A DNA stretch of 64,000 nucleotides from Pseudomonas sp. Bc-h (GTDB lineage: Bacteria > Pseudomonadota > Gammaproteobacteria > Pseudomonadales > Pseudomonadaceae): NCBI RefSeq assembly GCF_002080045.1, contig NZ_MUIN01000003.1, positions 401,550-465,549 on the forward strand, written 5' to 3'. This document shows, piece after piece, positions 20,515 through 29,859 of the stretch. Position 1 is the first letter of the stretch. Each line of letters begins with the position of its first letter. Under the pieces are notes generated by a model, which ran no database searches, had not been told where the DNA came from, and was given only the letters and a program-made list of their open reading frames with translations. A program made the translations under genes and the position numbers.

Positions 20515-21828
20515 ATGAAGACACCGCTCTGGTTCCCGCAAAGCTTTTTCTCTCGCACGTTGTGGCTGGTGCTCATCGTCGTCCTGTTTTCCAAGGCGCT
20601 GACCCTGGTTTATCTGCTGATGAACGAAGACGTTCTGGTTGATCGCCAGTACAGCCACGGCGTCGCTCTGACTTTGCGGGCTTACTGGGCAGCCGACGAA
20701 AGCGATCGACAGACCATCGCCGACGCGGCGGGCCTGATTCGTGTGGTGGGTGGCGGTGTACCTGAAGGCGAGCAGCACTGGCCGTACTCGGAAATCTATC
20801 AGCGCCAGATGCAGGCCGAACTCGGCGCCGATACCGAGGTGCGACTTCGCGTTCATGCGCCGCCTGCCTTGTGGGTGCGAGCGCCGAGTCTGGGCGATGG
20901 CTGGCTGAAAGTTCCTCTCTATCCACACCCTTTGCGCGGCCAGAAAATCTGGAGCGTCCTGGGCTGGTTCCTGGCGATCGGCCTGTTGTCGACTGCTTCA
21001 GCCTGGATCTTCGTCAGCCAGCTCAACCAGCCGCTCAAGCGCCTTGTATTTGCAGCCCGCCAGTTAGGTCAGGGGCGCAGTGTCCGACTCCCTGTCAGCG
21101 ACACCCCCAGCGAAATGACCGAGGTCTACCGCGCTTTCAACCAGATGGCTGAAGACGTCGAGCAGGCGGGGCAGGAGCGCGAGTTGATGCTCGCAGGTGT
21201 CTCCCACGACCTGCGTACGCCTCTCACGCGATTGCGTCTGTCGCTGGAGCTTATGCCGGTCGACAACGAGTTCATGGAAGGCATGGTTCGTGACATCGAA
21301 GACATGGACGCCATCCTTGATCAGTTTCTGGCGTTCATCCGCGACGGGCGCGACGAGGAGGTCGAAGAAGTCGATTTGGTCGAACTGGTTCACGAAGTCG
21401 TCGCACCGTACAACAGCCCTGTGGAGCAGGTGCGCCTGTGCCTTGAGTCCATTCCCCCGTTCCCATTGCGCCGGGTCTCGATGAAGCGCCTGCTCAACAA
21501 CCTCATCGGCAACGCCATGCATCACGCGGGCAATGGTGTCGAAGTGGCGGCGTACGTATCCGGCGACAGCGGCGCACCTTATGTGGTGCTCAGCGTGCTG
21601 GACCGAGGCATGGGTATCGATCCGTCGGAGCTGGAGGGCATCTTCAACCCCTTCATACGCGGTGATCGCGCTCGAAGCGGAAAAGGGACGGGGCTGGGTC
21701 TGGCAATCGTCAAGCGCATCGCCGCAATGCACGGCGGCAATGTCGAGTTGCGCAACCGCTCGGGGGGTGGGCTTGAAGCCAGAGTGCGTTTGCCGTTGGG
21801 ATTACTACTGCCCAGGGACGCGGATTAG
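20515..21828 (+). CDS. envZ: EnvZ/AmgS-type sensor histidine kinase
   Basis: A 437-residue membrane kinase. Transmembrane segments are at about 14-34 and 145-165, flanking a periplasmic domain of about 110 residues. HAMP follows, then the H-box LAGVSHDLRTPLTRL with His231. The ATP domain shows the N box NLIGNAMHHA, DRGMGID (G1) and KGTGLGLAIV (G2). Start ATG 20515; the longer frame at 20446 is not supported. It is expected to phosphorylate the upstream OmpR. The 167-bp gap to ompR contains a REP, which may uncouple expression. Confidence 0.93.
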   Translation: MKTPLWFPQSFFSRTLWLVLIVVLFSKALTLVYLLMNEDVLVDRQYSHGVALTLRAYWAADESDRQTIADAAGLIRVVGGGVPEGEQHWPYSEIYQRQMQAELGADTEVRLRVHAPPALWVRAPSLGDGWLKVPLYPHPLRGQKIWSVLGWFLAIGLLSTASAWIFVSQLNQPLKRLVFAARQLGQGRSVRLPVSDTPSEMTEVYRAFNQMAEDVEQAGQERELMLAGVSHDLRTPLTRLRLSLELMPVDNEFMEGMVRDIEDMDAILDQFLAFIRDGRDEEVEEVDLVELVHEVVAPYNSPVEQVRLCLESIPPFPLRRVSMKRLLNNLIGNAMHHAGNGVEVAAYVSGDSGAPYVVLSVLDRGMGIDPSELEGIFNPFIRGDRARSGKGTGLGLAIVKRIAAMHGGNVELRNRSGGGLEARVRLPLGLLLPRDAD

Positions 21829-21846
21829 CTGGTCGGTCTGATCCTC

Positions 21847-21876
21847 GTAGCAGTCCGGCTTGCCGGCGGTGGCGAT
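21847..21876 (+). repeat. Single REP element (family A) abutting rimK
   Basis: GTAGCAGTCCGGCTTGCCGG followed by CGGTGGCG, an intact single REP. The expected inverted partner is missing; rimK coding sequence begins 11 bases further on. Confidence 0.8.
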
Positions 21877-21886
21877 TTTACTAACG

Positions 21887-22747
21887 TCACCTGTACTGAA
21901 TGATCATCCCTGCCACGTCCTTGCCGGTGGTGGTTTCGATGCCTTCCAGTCCGGGCGACGAATTTACCTCCATCACCAGCGGTCCGTGGTTGGAGCGCAG
22001 GATGTCTACCCCCGCGACGCTCAGGCCCATGACCTTGGCCGCACGGATTGCGGTCATGCGCTCTTCTGGGGTGATCTTGATCAGGCTTGCAGTACCGCCC
22101 CGGTGCAGGTTGGAGCGGAACTCCCCCGGCTTGGCCTGGCGCATCATCGAGGCGATGACCTTATCGCCGACGACAAAGCAACGAATATCGGCGCCGCCCG
22201 CTTCCTTGATGTACTCCTGAACCATGATGTCCTGCTTCAGGCCCATGAACGCTTCGATGACCGATTCCGCTGCCGTTGCGGTTTCGCACAGCACCACGCC
22301 GATGCCCTGAGTGCCTTCCAGCACCTTGATCACCAGCGGCGCGCCGTTGACCATCTGGATCAAATCGGGGATGTCGTCCGGAGAGTGGGCGAAGCCTGTG
22401 ACCGGAAGCCCAATGCCACGCCGCGACAGCAGCTGCAGCGAGCGTAGTTTGTCGCGGGAGCGGGCTATGGCGACGGATTCGTTGAGCGGAAAGACGCCCA
22501 TCATTTCGAACTGACGCAACACGGCGCAGCCGTAGAAGGTCACGGAAGCGCCGATGCGGGGAATGACCGCGTCGAAGCCTTCCAGGGGTTTTCCTCGATA
22601 GTGGATCTGCGGCTTATGACTGGCAATGTTCATATAGGCGCGCAGGGTATCGATCACCACGACCTCGTGGCCCCGCTGGATACCAGCTTCGACCAGGCGA
22701 CGAGTTGAATACAGACGCGGGTTTCGCGAAAGCACAGCGATCTTCAT
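21887..22747 (-). CDS. rimK: RimK-family glutamate ligase for ribosomal protein S6
   Basis: A 286-residue ATP-grasp enzyme that adds glutamates to the C-terminus of ribosomal protein S6. ATP-grasp features are [15 protein letters not shown] (about 140), [21 protein letters not shown] (about 178-198) and [14 protein letters not shown] (about 255). Typical RimK is about 300 residues; this one ends after GMIIQYR, so it lacks the short basic tail, and a REP element follows directly. The catalytic core is complete. The ATG overlaps the rimB stop (ATGA), so rimB-rimK is an operon. Confidence 0.92.
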   Translation of the reverse strand: MKIAVLSRNPRLYSTRRLVEAGIQRGHEVVVIDTLRAYMNIASHKPQIHYRGKPLEGFDAVIPRIGASVTFYGCAVLRQFEMMGVFPLNESVAIARSRDKLRSLQLLSRRGIGLPVTGFAHSPDDIPDLIQMVNGAPLVIKVLEGTQGIGVVLCETATAAESVIEAFMGLKQDIMVQEYIKEAGGADIRCFVVGDKVIASMMRQAKPGEFRSNLHRGGTASLIKITPEERMTAIRAAKVMGLSVAGVDILRSNHGPLVMEVNSSPGLEGIETTTGKDVAGMIIQYR

Positions 22748-23226
22748 GCAACACCTGTGGGAGAGGAATTAGAGGCCGGGAACGCCGGCTTGTCCTGAAC
22801 GTATGTAATGCCCGGATTGACCACCAACTGGCCGTCGATCAGAGCCTTTGAACCCAATAGCAATCGGTACCGCATGGCCTTGCGGCAGGCAAGGGTGAAT
22901 TCCACCGGCCAGACGCGATCGCCCAGCGCCAGCGTAGTTCGAATCACGTATCGCACCTGTGAATGACCGTTGGAACTCTTGATGGTTTTCATCGCCACCA
23001 GTTGGGCCTCGCAACGTCGATGACGCAGTTGCACCACCGTGCCCAGATGAGCGTTGAAGCGCACCCACTTCTCGCCATCGCGCTCGAAGGGTTCTATTTC
23101 CGTGGCGTGCAGGCTGGAAGTGCTCGCCCCGGTATCGATCTTCGCGCGCAGCCCGGCGACCCCCAAGTTGGGCAGCGCCACCCATTCGCGAAGGCCGATG
23201 ACTGTGAGATGGTCGAATGTTTTCAA
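22744..23226 (-). CDS. rimB: RimB-type ATP-dependent zinc protease family protein
   Basis: A 160-residue retropepsin-like protein of the RimK-associated zinc-protease (DUF785) family. The aspartic-protease-like motif [14 protein letters not shown] lies near residues 24-37, and [17 protein letters not shown] near 130. The likely start is TTG at 23226: homologues begin MKTFD and here the codon before [14 protein letters not shown] is TTG. Another TTG at 23280 would add 18 residues. In P. fluorescens RimB is reported to modulate RimK action on S6. Its stop overlaps the rimK start by four bases. Confidence 0.85.
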   Translation of the reverse strand: MKTFDHLTVIGLREWVALPNLGVAGLRAKIDTGASTSSLHATEIEPFERDGEKWVRFNAHLGTVVQLRHRRCEAQLVAMKTIKSSNGHSQVRYVIRTTLALGDRVWPVEFTLACRKAMRYRLLLGSKALIDGQLVVNPGITYVQDKPAFPASNSSPTGVA

Positions 23227-23554
23227 AGCGATTCCGTACGTTTGCGCGTTCTGCCAGACACCTGGAACAGCCTGGGTCAATGGCTTGAATGCAGGTCCGA
23301 AAAATACCGGGCCTGCATCAGAAAAATTCCGCAGTCGGCGAAAAAGTCCGCTCTTCAGGCGTGCACGATGCCTGCGGCGATGACTCTAACGCTCAACTCG
23401 GTCCAGATTGTGACAACCCCGAGAACGATAGCCTGACGAACACCAGAACGCATTCCCCTTGCTGCGTGGAGGGGATTCTAACCAAGGCTTGAAATTACTG
23501 CGTGCTCGGCGTTGCGTAGTACAGTTCTGACTATCACCCGATTGAGGAATTCAG
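23227..23554. other. Intergenic region between rimB and hslR
   Basis: This 328-base divergent spacer holds the promoters of rimB and hslR. I see no credible gene: the short frames in it lack Shine-Dalgarno sites and family signatures. In particular no rimA-like ORF of 60 residues or more is present on the minus strand upstream of rimB. Confidence 0.6.
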
Positions 23555-23956
23555 ATGACACAAAAGTCAGACGAAGACGACAAGGTTCGTTTGGATAAGT
23601 GGCTATGGGCAGCGCGCTTCTTCAAGACTCGCGCGTTGGCCAAGGCGGCGATTGAAAGTGGCAAGGTGCATTGTCGGGGCGAGCGATGCAAGCCGGGCAA
23701 GGAGCCGCGCATCGGCGACGAGTTTCAGATTCGCGCCGGGTTCGACGAGCGCACCGTGGTAGTCAACGCCCTGTCCATCGTTCGCCGTGGGGCCCCCGAA
23801 GCGCAGTTGCTCTACAGCGAAACTCCAGAAAGCCTGGCCAAGCGCGAGCAGGCTGCCGAGATGCGCAAGGCTGGAAGCCTGGGGGTAACGACCGATGGCA
23901 AACCGACCAAGAAACAGCGTCGGCAGTTGTTCCAGTTTCATTCCGGGGATGATTGA
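23555..23956 (+). CDS. hslR: Heat-shock protein 15, ribosome-associated S4 RNA-binding protein
   Basis: A 133-residue protein with an N-terminal S4 domain (VRLDKWLWAARFFKTRALAKAAIESGKVHC, about 10-40) and a basic C-terminal helix. Hsp15 rescues blocked 50S subunits that carry peptidyl-tRNA in known systems. Length and sequence match the family. The next genes include hslO (Hsp33), which in many bacteria is linked with hslR. A REPIN follows the stop by 16 bases. Confidence 0.94.
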   Translation: MTQKSDEDDKVRLDKWLWAARFFKTRALAKAAIESGKVHCRGERCKPGKEPRIGDEFQIRAGFDERTVVVNALSIVRRGAPEAQLLYSETPESLAKREQAAEMRKAGSLGVTTDGKPTKKQRRQLFQFHSGDD

Positions 23957-23972
23957 GGGCAACTGGATCAAA

Positions 23973-24034
23973 GTCCGGCCTGCCGGCGGAGGCGATTTCA
24001 ACAACGCCATCGCCGGCAAGCTTGGTTGCTACAG
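23973..24034. repeat. REPIN (family A) between hslR and PAP2 gene
   Basis: GTCCGGCCTGCCGGCGGAGG on the left, with the mirrored CGCCGGCAAGCTTGGTTGCTACAG on the right. The left end has lost its GTAG head. It separates convergent genes. Confidence 0.8.
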
Positions 24035-24046
24035 GTTTTGATCGAT

Positions 24047-24856
24047 CTACAGATGTGCACCCGGCTTCATGATACTCAAGCAACGCAGCAGCGGAAAACG
24101 CCCGAACAGATTGAAAAGCGGTGCCGTGGCACGAAGCAGCCAGCCAGTCACCACCGCAACGAACGGCGTGTAGCAACTCCAACCCAAAGCCAACAAAGCA
24201 ATCATCACGCCGCCGATGTAGTCGTCCTGGCCCCAATGCGCGCCTGCGACCAGGCGCGGCATCATGAACAGGAAGGCCAGTGCCCAGATGATCACGCGCT
24301 GGCCGACACTGCGGCTGAATACGGTCATGAACATCGCCCAGATCAGCAGTACCGAGGCGTGGTCGCCCGGGAAGCTCTGGCTGGAGCGGTCCTTGAGCTG
24401 CCACTTGTCTTCCAGCGTCGGGAAGATCTCGCTGAGTTTTATGGCATCAGGGATCACCATCGAGGCGCTGTCGTGCTGCAGCGAGCTGTGGTCGATGATC
24501 TTGGAAAAGACAGTGCGGATGATCAGCAGCAAGATCAGTGTCAGCACGAATCCGATCAACGCGGCGCGTGTCTGCACGGCCTTGAAGACCCAGTCACCCT
24601 TGATCAGCAGCATCAGCAGAATCAGGCCAACGACAATATCGAAGGGGCGCATACTGGCGATTGTCCAGATCCACAGCCAGACTTTGTTCTGCTCCAGCGG
24701 CCGGTTCAGCAGGTGAAAAAACCACTCGTCGAATTGAGTGAAAGCCGCATGGCCTGTAGGCCAGATCCACACCAACAGCAGCACGAGCGCTACCAGATTA
24801 CACAGCAGGAATTTTTTGGCGTTCCACTTGGGTTGGAACAGCGCGGGATAGTCCAT
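24047..24856 (-). CDS. PAP2-family membrane phosphatase (lipid phosphatase/LpxT-like)
   Basis: A 269-residue integral membrane protein, ATG at 24856; an upstream frame to 24880 is less likely. Membrane segments begin LCNLVALVLLLVWIW, FDIVVGLILLMLL and FVLTLILLLII. The PAP2 signature is split into SFPGDHASVLLIW (about 170) and RLVAGAHWGQDDYIGG (about 212-227), giving the catalytic His pair. Such enzymes remove or transfer phosphate on lipids such as undecaprenyl pyrophosphate or lipid A. It may correspond to the LpxT-like proteins of Pseudomonas, but that is not provable by eye. Confidence 0.85.
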   Translation of the reverse strand: MDYPALFQPKWNAKKFLLCNLVALVLLLVWIWPTGHAAFTQFDEWFFHLLNRPLEQNKVWLWIWTIASMRPFDIVVGLILLMLLIKGDWVFKAVQTRAALIGFVLTLILLLIIRTVFSKIIDHSSLQHDSASMVIPDAIKLSEIFPTLEDKWQLKDRSSQSFPGDHASVLLIWAMFMTVFSRSVGQRVIIWALAFLFMMPRLVAGAHWGQDDYIGGVMIALLALGWSCYTPFVAVVTGWLLRATAPLFNLFGRFPLLRCLSIMKPGAHL

Positions 24857-24954
24857 AAAATGCCCCCATCGGCATGACAATGCACCCAGCGGTGCTAAAC
24901 CGCGTTTTATAGGCGTTTGTCATCAACTTGTCATTACTTCAGATACCAATTTCT

Positions 24955-25857
24955 ATGCATGATTTCCCGGATATCGATTACACCCAGCGTTTCATCTTCG
25001 ACGAAAGCGACGTGCGCGGTGAGCTCGTGGCGCTGGAGCGCAGCTACGCCGAAGTGCTGGCCAAGCATCCGTACCCCGAGCCCGTGGCCCAGTTGCTGGG
25101 TGAAATGCTCGCCGCAGCAGCGTTGCTTGTCGGCACATTGAAATTTGACGGTTTGTTGGTCTTGCAGGCGCGCTCACCAGGCCCGGTTTCCCTGCTGATG
25201 GTCGAGTGCTCCAGCGAGCGCGAGATTCGCGGCATCGCCCGTTACGACGAAAGCCTTATAACGCCTGACGCTACGCTGAAAGAGCTGATGCCCGACGGCG
25301 ATCTGACCATGACCATCGATCCGCGCCAGGGCAAGCGCTATCAAGGCATTGTAGGGCTGGACGGTGTGGACCTGTCGGAGTGTCTGTCTGAATACTTCGT
25401 GATGTCCGAGCAGTTGCCTACACGATTCTGGATCAAGGCTGACGGCAAACGCGCTCGCGGCCTGCTGCTCCAACAACTGCCACCGGCGCGCCTGACTGAC
25501 CCGGAAGAGCGCGAAGCCAGCTGGCAACACGTCAACACCCTGGTCGATACCCTGACCGCCGAAGAGCTGTTGAGCCTGAACAACGAAACCGTGTTGCATC
25601 GTCTTTTCCACGAGGACGCGGTGCGCATGTTCGATATTCAGCCTCTGATATTCCGTTGCAGCTGCTCGCGTGAGCGCTCTGCCAATGCGCTGGTCAGTCT
25701 TGGTCTGGAAGATGCACAGCAATTGGTGATCGAGCACAACGGCACCGTTGAGATCGATTGCCAGTTCTGCAATCAGCGTTATCTTTTCGACGCAACCGAT
25801 GTAGCGCAGCTGTTTGCAGGCGGCGGGGTCGACACCCCTTCGGATACCCGTCATTGA
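24955..25857 (+). CDS. hslO: Redox-regulated chaperone Hsp33
   Basis: A 300-residue holdase chaperone activated by oxidation. The N-terminal domain contains [21 protein letters not shown]; the C-terminal redox switch has the zinc cysteines CSC (near 232) and CQFC (near 265), the CxC-x27-32-CxxC pattern. I start at ATG 24955, since homologues begin M-x-D-x-PD; an earlier frame at 24928 adds nine residues. It lies directly upstream of pckA, matching the P. aeruginosa order as I recall it. Confidence 0.94.
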   Translation: MHDFPDIDYTQRFIFDESDVRGELVALERSYAEVLAKHPYPEPVAQLLGEMLAAAALLVGTLKFDGLLVLQARSPGPVSLLMVECSSEREIRGIARYDESLITPDATLKELMPDGDLTMTIDPRQGKRYQGIVGLDGVDLSECLSEYFVMSEQLPTRFWIKADGKRARGLLLQQLPPARLTDPEEREASWQHVNTLVDTLTAEELLSLNNETVLHRLFHEDAVRMFDIQPLIFRCSCSRERSANALVSLGLEDAQQLVIEHNGTVEIDCQFCNQRYLFDATDVAQLFAGGGVDTPSDTRH

Positions 25858-25968
25858 TGTAGTTTTTATGTAGTGCCGATGCTGGGCTGAATGGTTTCCG
25901 CCCAGCGGGCCGCGTTCTTCATTATGTAGTTCTGACAGGAGGGCCCTACCTTTTTTGGGCTTTTCTGG

Positions 25969-25974
25969 CATAAT
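25969..25974 (+). promoter_or_regulatory. Possible -10 box of pckA
   Basis: CATAAT within GGCATAATCC would start a transcript about 80 bases before the pckA ATG. No convincing -35 box is spaced at 16-18 bp, so an activator-dependent promoter is likely if this is real. Confidence 0.3.
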
Positions 25975-25991
25975 CCGGCCCACTTTTTAGC

Positions 25992-26018
25992 TGTAGTAGT
26001 TTGGGTTTTTCTACTACA
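25992..26018 (+). promoter_or_regulatory. Hairpin in the pckA 5' leader
   Basis: TGTAGTAG pairs perfectly with CTACTACA around an 11-base loop, 43 bases before the pckA start. It is too far from the start to hide the Shine-Dalgarno. It could stabilise the mRNA or be an operator dyad. Confidence 0.4.
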
Positions 26019-26060
26019 AAACGTTTGGAGCACTCGGCCAGCGGGCCGACGGGGAATCTC

Positions 26061-27602
26061 ATGACGCAAGCCAATAACGCCGTTTACACCGATCTCAGTG
26101 TTGACGATCTGGTTAAAGAAGCCCTCAAACGCGAAGAAGGCGTCCTGTCCGATACTGGCGCACTCGTCGTGGAAACTGGCCATCGCACCGGTCGTTCGCC
26201 AGTTGACCGCTTCATCGTTGAAGAACCATCCACTCAGGACGCTATCGCCTGGGGCCCGATCAACCGCAAGTTCCCGGCCGACAAGTTCGATGCCCTGTGG
26301 GCTCGCGTCGAGGCGTTCAACAACGCTCAGGAACACTTCGTCTCCCACGTTCACGTAGGCGCTGCCGAAGATCACTACCTGGCCGTCAAGATGACCACCC
26401 AGACTGCCTGGCAGAACCTATTCGGTCGTTGCCTGTTCATCAATCCGGCTCAGTACAACCCGGCCGGTCGCCAGGAATGGCAGGTTCTGAACGTTGCGAA
26501 TTTCGAATGCGTGCCAGAGCGTGACGGTACAAATTCAGACGGTTGCGTGATCCTCAACTTCGCACAGAAGAAAGTGCTGATCGCTGGCATGCGTTACGCC
26601 GGCGAGATGAAAAAAGCCATGTTCTCGGTGCAGAACTTCCTGCTGCCAGCTGCTGACGTGCTGCCAATGCACTGCGCCGCCAACATCGGCGAAGAAGGCG
26701 ACGTCACCCTGTTCTTCGGCCTGTCCGGCACTGGCAAGACCACGCTGTCCGCAGACGAAAGCCGTTACCTGATCGGCGACGACGAACACGGTTGGGGTGA
26801 GGGCGTGGTGTTCAACATCGAAGGCGGTTGCTATGCCAAGTGCATCGACCTCTCCGAGAAGAACGAGCCTGTCATCTGGAAAGCCATCAAGCACGGCGCA
26901 GTACTGGAAAACGTTGTTCTCGACGCCAATGGCCACGCCGACTACGCCGACAGCAGCCTGACCCAGAACAGCCGCGCAGCCTACCCGCTGGAGCACGTTG
27001 AAAAACGCTCCGAGCAGAACCTCGGTGGCGAGCCGAACGCTGTGATCTTCCTGACCTGCGACCTGACCGGCGTTCTGCCGCCAGTGTCGATCCTCAGCGA
27101 AGAACAAGCGGCCTACCACTTCCTGTCGGGCTACACCGCACTGGTTGGTTCCACCGAAATGGGCTCGGGCGCCGGCATCAAGTCGACCTTCTCCACCTGC
27201 TTCGGCGCACCGTTCTTCCCACGTCCGGCTGGTGAATACGCTGAGCTGCTAATCAAGCGCATCCGCGGCTTCGGCTCCAAGGTCTACCTGGTCAACACCG
27301 GCTGGACCGGCGGTGGCTACGGCGTCGGTAAGCGTTTCAACATCCCGACCACCCGTGGCGTCATCGCGGCCATCCAGAGCGGCGCGCTCATCGGTGCAGA
27401 AACCGAGCACCTGGCCACCGTCAACCTGGACGTGCCGAAGTCGGTACCAGGCGTCGACACCGCTCTGCTCAACCCACGCAACACCTGGGCTGACAAAGCA
27501 GCGTACGACGAAGCGGCAAAAGCACTGGCCGGTCTGTTCATCGAGAACTTCAAGAAGTTCGACGTGAGCGACGCGATCAAGGCAGCGGGTCCGAAGCTGT
27601 AA
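26061..27602 (+). CDS. pckA: Phosphoenolpyruvate carboxykinase (ATP)
   Basis: A 513-residue ATP-type PEPCK converting oxaloacetate to PEP for gluconeogenesis. Motifs visible are [11 protein letters not shown] (near 43), the kinase-1 P-loop [11 protein letters not shown] (near 225), the metal-binding [21 protein letters not shown] (about 243-265), and NTGWTGG (near 412). The ATG at 26061 is preceded by GGGGA; the frame upstream to 26001 is the leader. A strong terminator follows. Pseudomonads need this enzyme for growth on organic acids. Confidence 0.97.
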   Translation: MTQANNAVYTDLSVDDLVKEALKREEGVLSDTGALVVETGHRTGRSPVDRFIVEEPSTQDAIAWGPINRKFPADKFDALWARVEAFNNAQEHFVSHVHVGAAEDHYLAVKMTTQTAWQNLFGRCLFINPAQYNPAGRQEWQVLNVANFECVPERDGTNSDGCVILNFAQKKVLIAGMRYAGEMKKAMFSVQNFLLPAADVLPMHCAANIGEEGDVTLFFGLSGTGKTTLSADESRYLIGDDEHGWGEGVVFNIEGGCYAKCIDLSEKNEPVIWKAIKHGAVLENVVLDANGHADYADSSLTQNSRAAYPLEHVEKRSEQNLGGEPNAVIFLTCDLTGVLPPVSILSEEQAAYHFLSGYTALVGSTEMGSGAGIKSTFSTCFGAPFFPRPAGEYAELLIKRIRGFGSKVYLVNTGWTGGGYGVGKRFNIPTTRGVIAAIQSGALIGAETEHLATVNLDVPKSVPGVDTALLNPRNTWADKAAYDEAAKALAGLFIENFKKFDVSDAIKAAGPKL

Positions 27603-27623
27603 GATCGGGTTCTGTTGAAAAAG

Positions 27624-27649
27624 AAACCGCCCTTTGGGGCGGTTTTTTT
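27624..27649 (+). terminator. Rho-independent terminator of pckA
   Basis: The 9-bp stem AAACCGCCC/GGGCGGTTT with loop TTTG is followed by a run of T. It may serve the convergent minus-strand gene too, because AAA flanks the left side. Confidence 0.92.
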
Positions 27650-28019
27650 ATGTTCGCGTTTCGGGTGGCAGCGCCTCGATGTCCTTTGTCACCCACCGCC
27701 GATGTTTGATGGCGTGATGAAGCATTCCTAGCGTCAGAGGAATGCTTGCGCGTCGGTCTTCCGATCGCCGCCATCTGAACAGATCATAGCCCTCGGAGTT
27801 GAAGTACCTGTAAGCGTCATAGTCGATGAAGTCGATGGGAAACTGCTCTGCCAAGTCTGCCATCAGTTCCGCAGCGTCATCGCCATCGCAATCCAGATCA
27901 TGGTTGATCGAGGTGTTGGAGCCTAACTGGCTCATATCCAGCTCTCCAAGGTTTTCGGTGAGCAAAGCCAGCAATTGACGCATATCTTTGTCGTCTGGAA
28001 GTGGTGCACGCGCTTTCAT
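27648..28019 (-). CDS. DUF1493-family acyl-carrier-like protein
   Basis: A 123-residue protein. The segment INHDLDCDGDDAAELMADLAEQFPIDFIDYDAYRYF (about 46-81), with its downstream SEGYDLFRW, matches the DUF1493 pattern, which resembles an acyl carrier protein fold. The phosphopantetheine-serine position of true ACPs (DSL) reads DGDD here, so it is probably not pantetheinylated. The first gene after the pckA terminator, convergent to it. Function of the family is unknown. The start at ATG 28019 is the only good one. Confidence 0.72.
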   Translation of the reverse strand: MKARAPLPDDKDMRQLLALLTENLGELDMSQLGSNTSINHDLDCDGDDAAELMADLAEQFPIDFIDYDAYRYFNSEGYDLFRWRRSEDRRASIPLTLGMLHHAIKHRRWVTKDIEALPPETRT

Positions 28020-28227
28020 GGTTAGTACAGGTAGCTTCGGGTGGCTTACAAGCCTACATCGGAGGGTGGTTCAGAGTTTGTAGTGCGTGTCTGGAATGCC
28101 TGTAAGACGCGAAGGATTTTGCGGCCGGTTCCCGGCAGATCGCTGGCAAGCCGAGCTCCCACGCCCCTCGGGCAGAATCAACATCAGCGGTGCTATCACG
28201 CGGCCAAGGAATCAACTTGAGGGATGC

Positions 28228-28944
28228 TCACCCCGCCTTGCCCATCACCGGAAAATCCTGGGTGATATCGAAACTGCCCTTGGCGACGACGCTCTTGGCG
28301 TTGCACAGCTTTGCATCGAAGCCAGGGTGGCGTTCGCCGTGCTGGGCGGCGTAGGCGGCGGCTTCTCTGGTGCAATCGTCGGTGGGCTGTTCGGGGGAGA
28401 GGGCGGCATTGAACTGGAAGGTGCCAACGAGGCGATAGCGGTCCAGCAGTTTGTTGTCGGACTGCAGTTTTTCGATTTTGCTGAAGTCGAGTCTGACGTT
28501 GCTGTTGGCGCCGCTCTTGTCGGTGTCGTAGTACTGATAGTACGAGCCGGTGTCATAGGAGGCGCTGTTTTCATCATGGGCGACTTCCACGCGACCGCCC
28601 TGAAACATGATGGCCTGCTTTTCCTGATCCGGGTTGTCGAAGGAGAAGCCCAGGATGGGGCCGATGCTGACCTCGTTGCGATCACCTTCGGCCTCTTGGT
28701 CCGCACTCAAGGTCAGCCAGTTTGAACCGGGCAGTTTGCCTGGTAAAAAGCCTACGCCGACTGCGTCGCCCTTGGCCTCGTAATGCAGATTCAGCGCCCC
28801 ACTGACATCCACCGTCATCGACTTCGACAACCCCCGCGCGTCCGCTGCGGCGCTGCCGGGCTTTTCGGCCTCTTTGTCGCCACAACCAGCGAGTGTGGCG
28901 ATCAGCGCGGTGAGCAATAGCGGTAAGTAGCGAGTGCGGGTCAT
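28228..28944 (-). CDS. Putative lipoprotein, unknown function
   Basis: A 238-residue protein with a lipoprotein signal: MTRTRYLPLLLTALIATLAGCGDKE, cut before Cys20 (LAGC lipobox). The mature part is acidic and has beta-strand character (MTVDVSGALNLHYEAKGDAVGVGF, VRLDFSKIEKLQSDNKLL) without any family I recognise. I use ATG 28944; the frame continues upstream to 29001 without support. It follows another unrecognised envelope gene by about 100 bases on the same strand, and the two may form a unit. Confidence 0.75.
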   Translation of the reverse strand: MTRTRYLPLLLTALIATLAGCGDKEAEKPGSAAADARGLSKSMTVDVSGALNLHYEAKGDAVGVGFLPGKLPGSNWLTLSADQEAEGDRNEVSIGPILGFSFDNPDQEKQAIMFQGGRVEVAHDENSASYDTGSYYQYYDTDKSGANSNVRLDFSKIEKLQSDNKLLDRYRLVGTFQFNAALSPEQPTDDCTREAAAYAAQHGERHPGFDAKLCNAKSVVAKGSFDITQDFPVMGKAG

Positions 28945-29046
28945 GACGGTTTCCTGAAGTGATCGGCGTGAAAGCCTCTGCTTGGCGGAAGGTATGACCA
29001 CCGGAATCAGGATTTGTCGATGCCAGGGGTTGAAAATTGTTCTGAC

Positions 29047-29859
29047 CTAAGGCCGATACGTCCGCGCGGCTTCGCAATATTGCTCCTGCGCCTGCTTGTT
29101 CTTCTCGTCCTTGTCCTTGGCCAGCCGTTTGCTCCAGTCGCTGCACATGTCCTTGAAGTAGGGTTCTGCGGCGCGGCGGCATTCGCGGTATTCGACGCTG
29201 TCGGTCTTGAAGTTCATGCACACGCTGCTGTTTTCGACGTGGTTGTTGTAGATGCGGTAGCGGGCTTCGTAGCGGTTGCGGCTGTCAATTTCACGTATCA
29301 GGACACCGGCCACTTCATAACGTCGACCACTGGGTTCGGCTTTGGGCCTGGCGGCACCCGCCTTGTAATCGGCCATGTAGCGGTCGGAAACCATGCCCTG
29401 TGGGCGGGGTGCGTTGTAGTCGGTGGGTTGCGCTTCGCCGAAGCGGCAGTTGATTACGTCGCGATCAATGACGTTGCCGTTTTTCAAGCAATCATCCAGT
29501 GGCTTCGAGGCCACAGGCTGTGCTGTTTCGAGCTTTGGCGCTACATAGACCACCTGTTCCGTGGTGCGGATATCGGCAGGGGGCGCAACCGTTGCGGACT
29601 CTTCGCCTATTTCTACGGCTGGTGGCGGGGCGATAGCGATTTGGGACGCTTTGGGTGTGTGAAACATCCGCAGGGCCAGAAAGACGATCGCTATGGCCAA
29701 TGCGAGACAGATAACCACGCTGCTGAGCGGCCAGCTGCTTTTGGTATGTGCGACTTTTCGTTTGGTGGGGTGGGAGCCGAGTACGACGTCGAACTGATCC
29801 GGCGCCAGACGTTGCAGGACGGTTTGCCCCTCGTCCTTGGGCTGTTGGTTGGGCTGCAT
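29047..29859 (-). CDS. Single-pass membrane protein of unknown function
   Basis: 270 residues. About 40 cytoplasmic residues, where DQFDVVLGSHPTKRKVAHTK precedes the membrane, are followed by one transmembrane helix ([20 protein letters not shown], about 46-65), then a long Pro-rich periplasmic part with several cysteines. The C-terminal segment SSVCMNFKTDSVEYRECRRAAEPYFKDMCSDW has paired Cys suggesting disulfides. I recognise no domain. It sits upstream of the lipoprotein gene on the same strand, and both products would face the periplasm. Confidence 0.7.
   Translation of the reverse strand: MQPNQQPKDEGQTVLQRLAPDQFDVVLGSHPTKRKVAHTKSSWPLSSVVICLALAIAIVFLALRMFHTPKASQIAIAPPPAVEIGEESATVAPPADIRTTEQVVYVAPKLETAQPVASKPLDDCLKNGNVIDRDVINCRFGEAQPTDYNAPRPQGMVSDRYMADYKAGAARPKAEPSGRRYEVAGVLIREIDSRNRYEARYRIYNNHVENSSVCMNFKTDSVEYRECRRAAEPYFKDMCSDWSKRLAKDKDEKNKQAQEQYCEAARTYRP

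Noticed and set aside
25937..25942. AGGAGG, a perfect Shine-Dalgarno sequence upstream of pckA
   Set aside because: No start codon lies within 4-12 bases downstream, and the region precedes the likely pckA transcription start.
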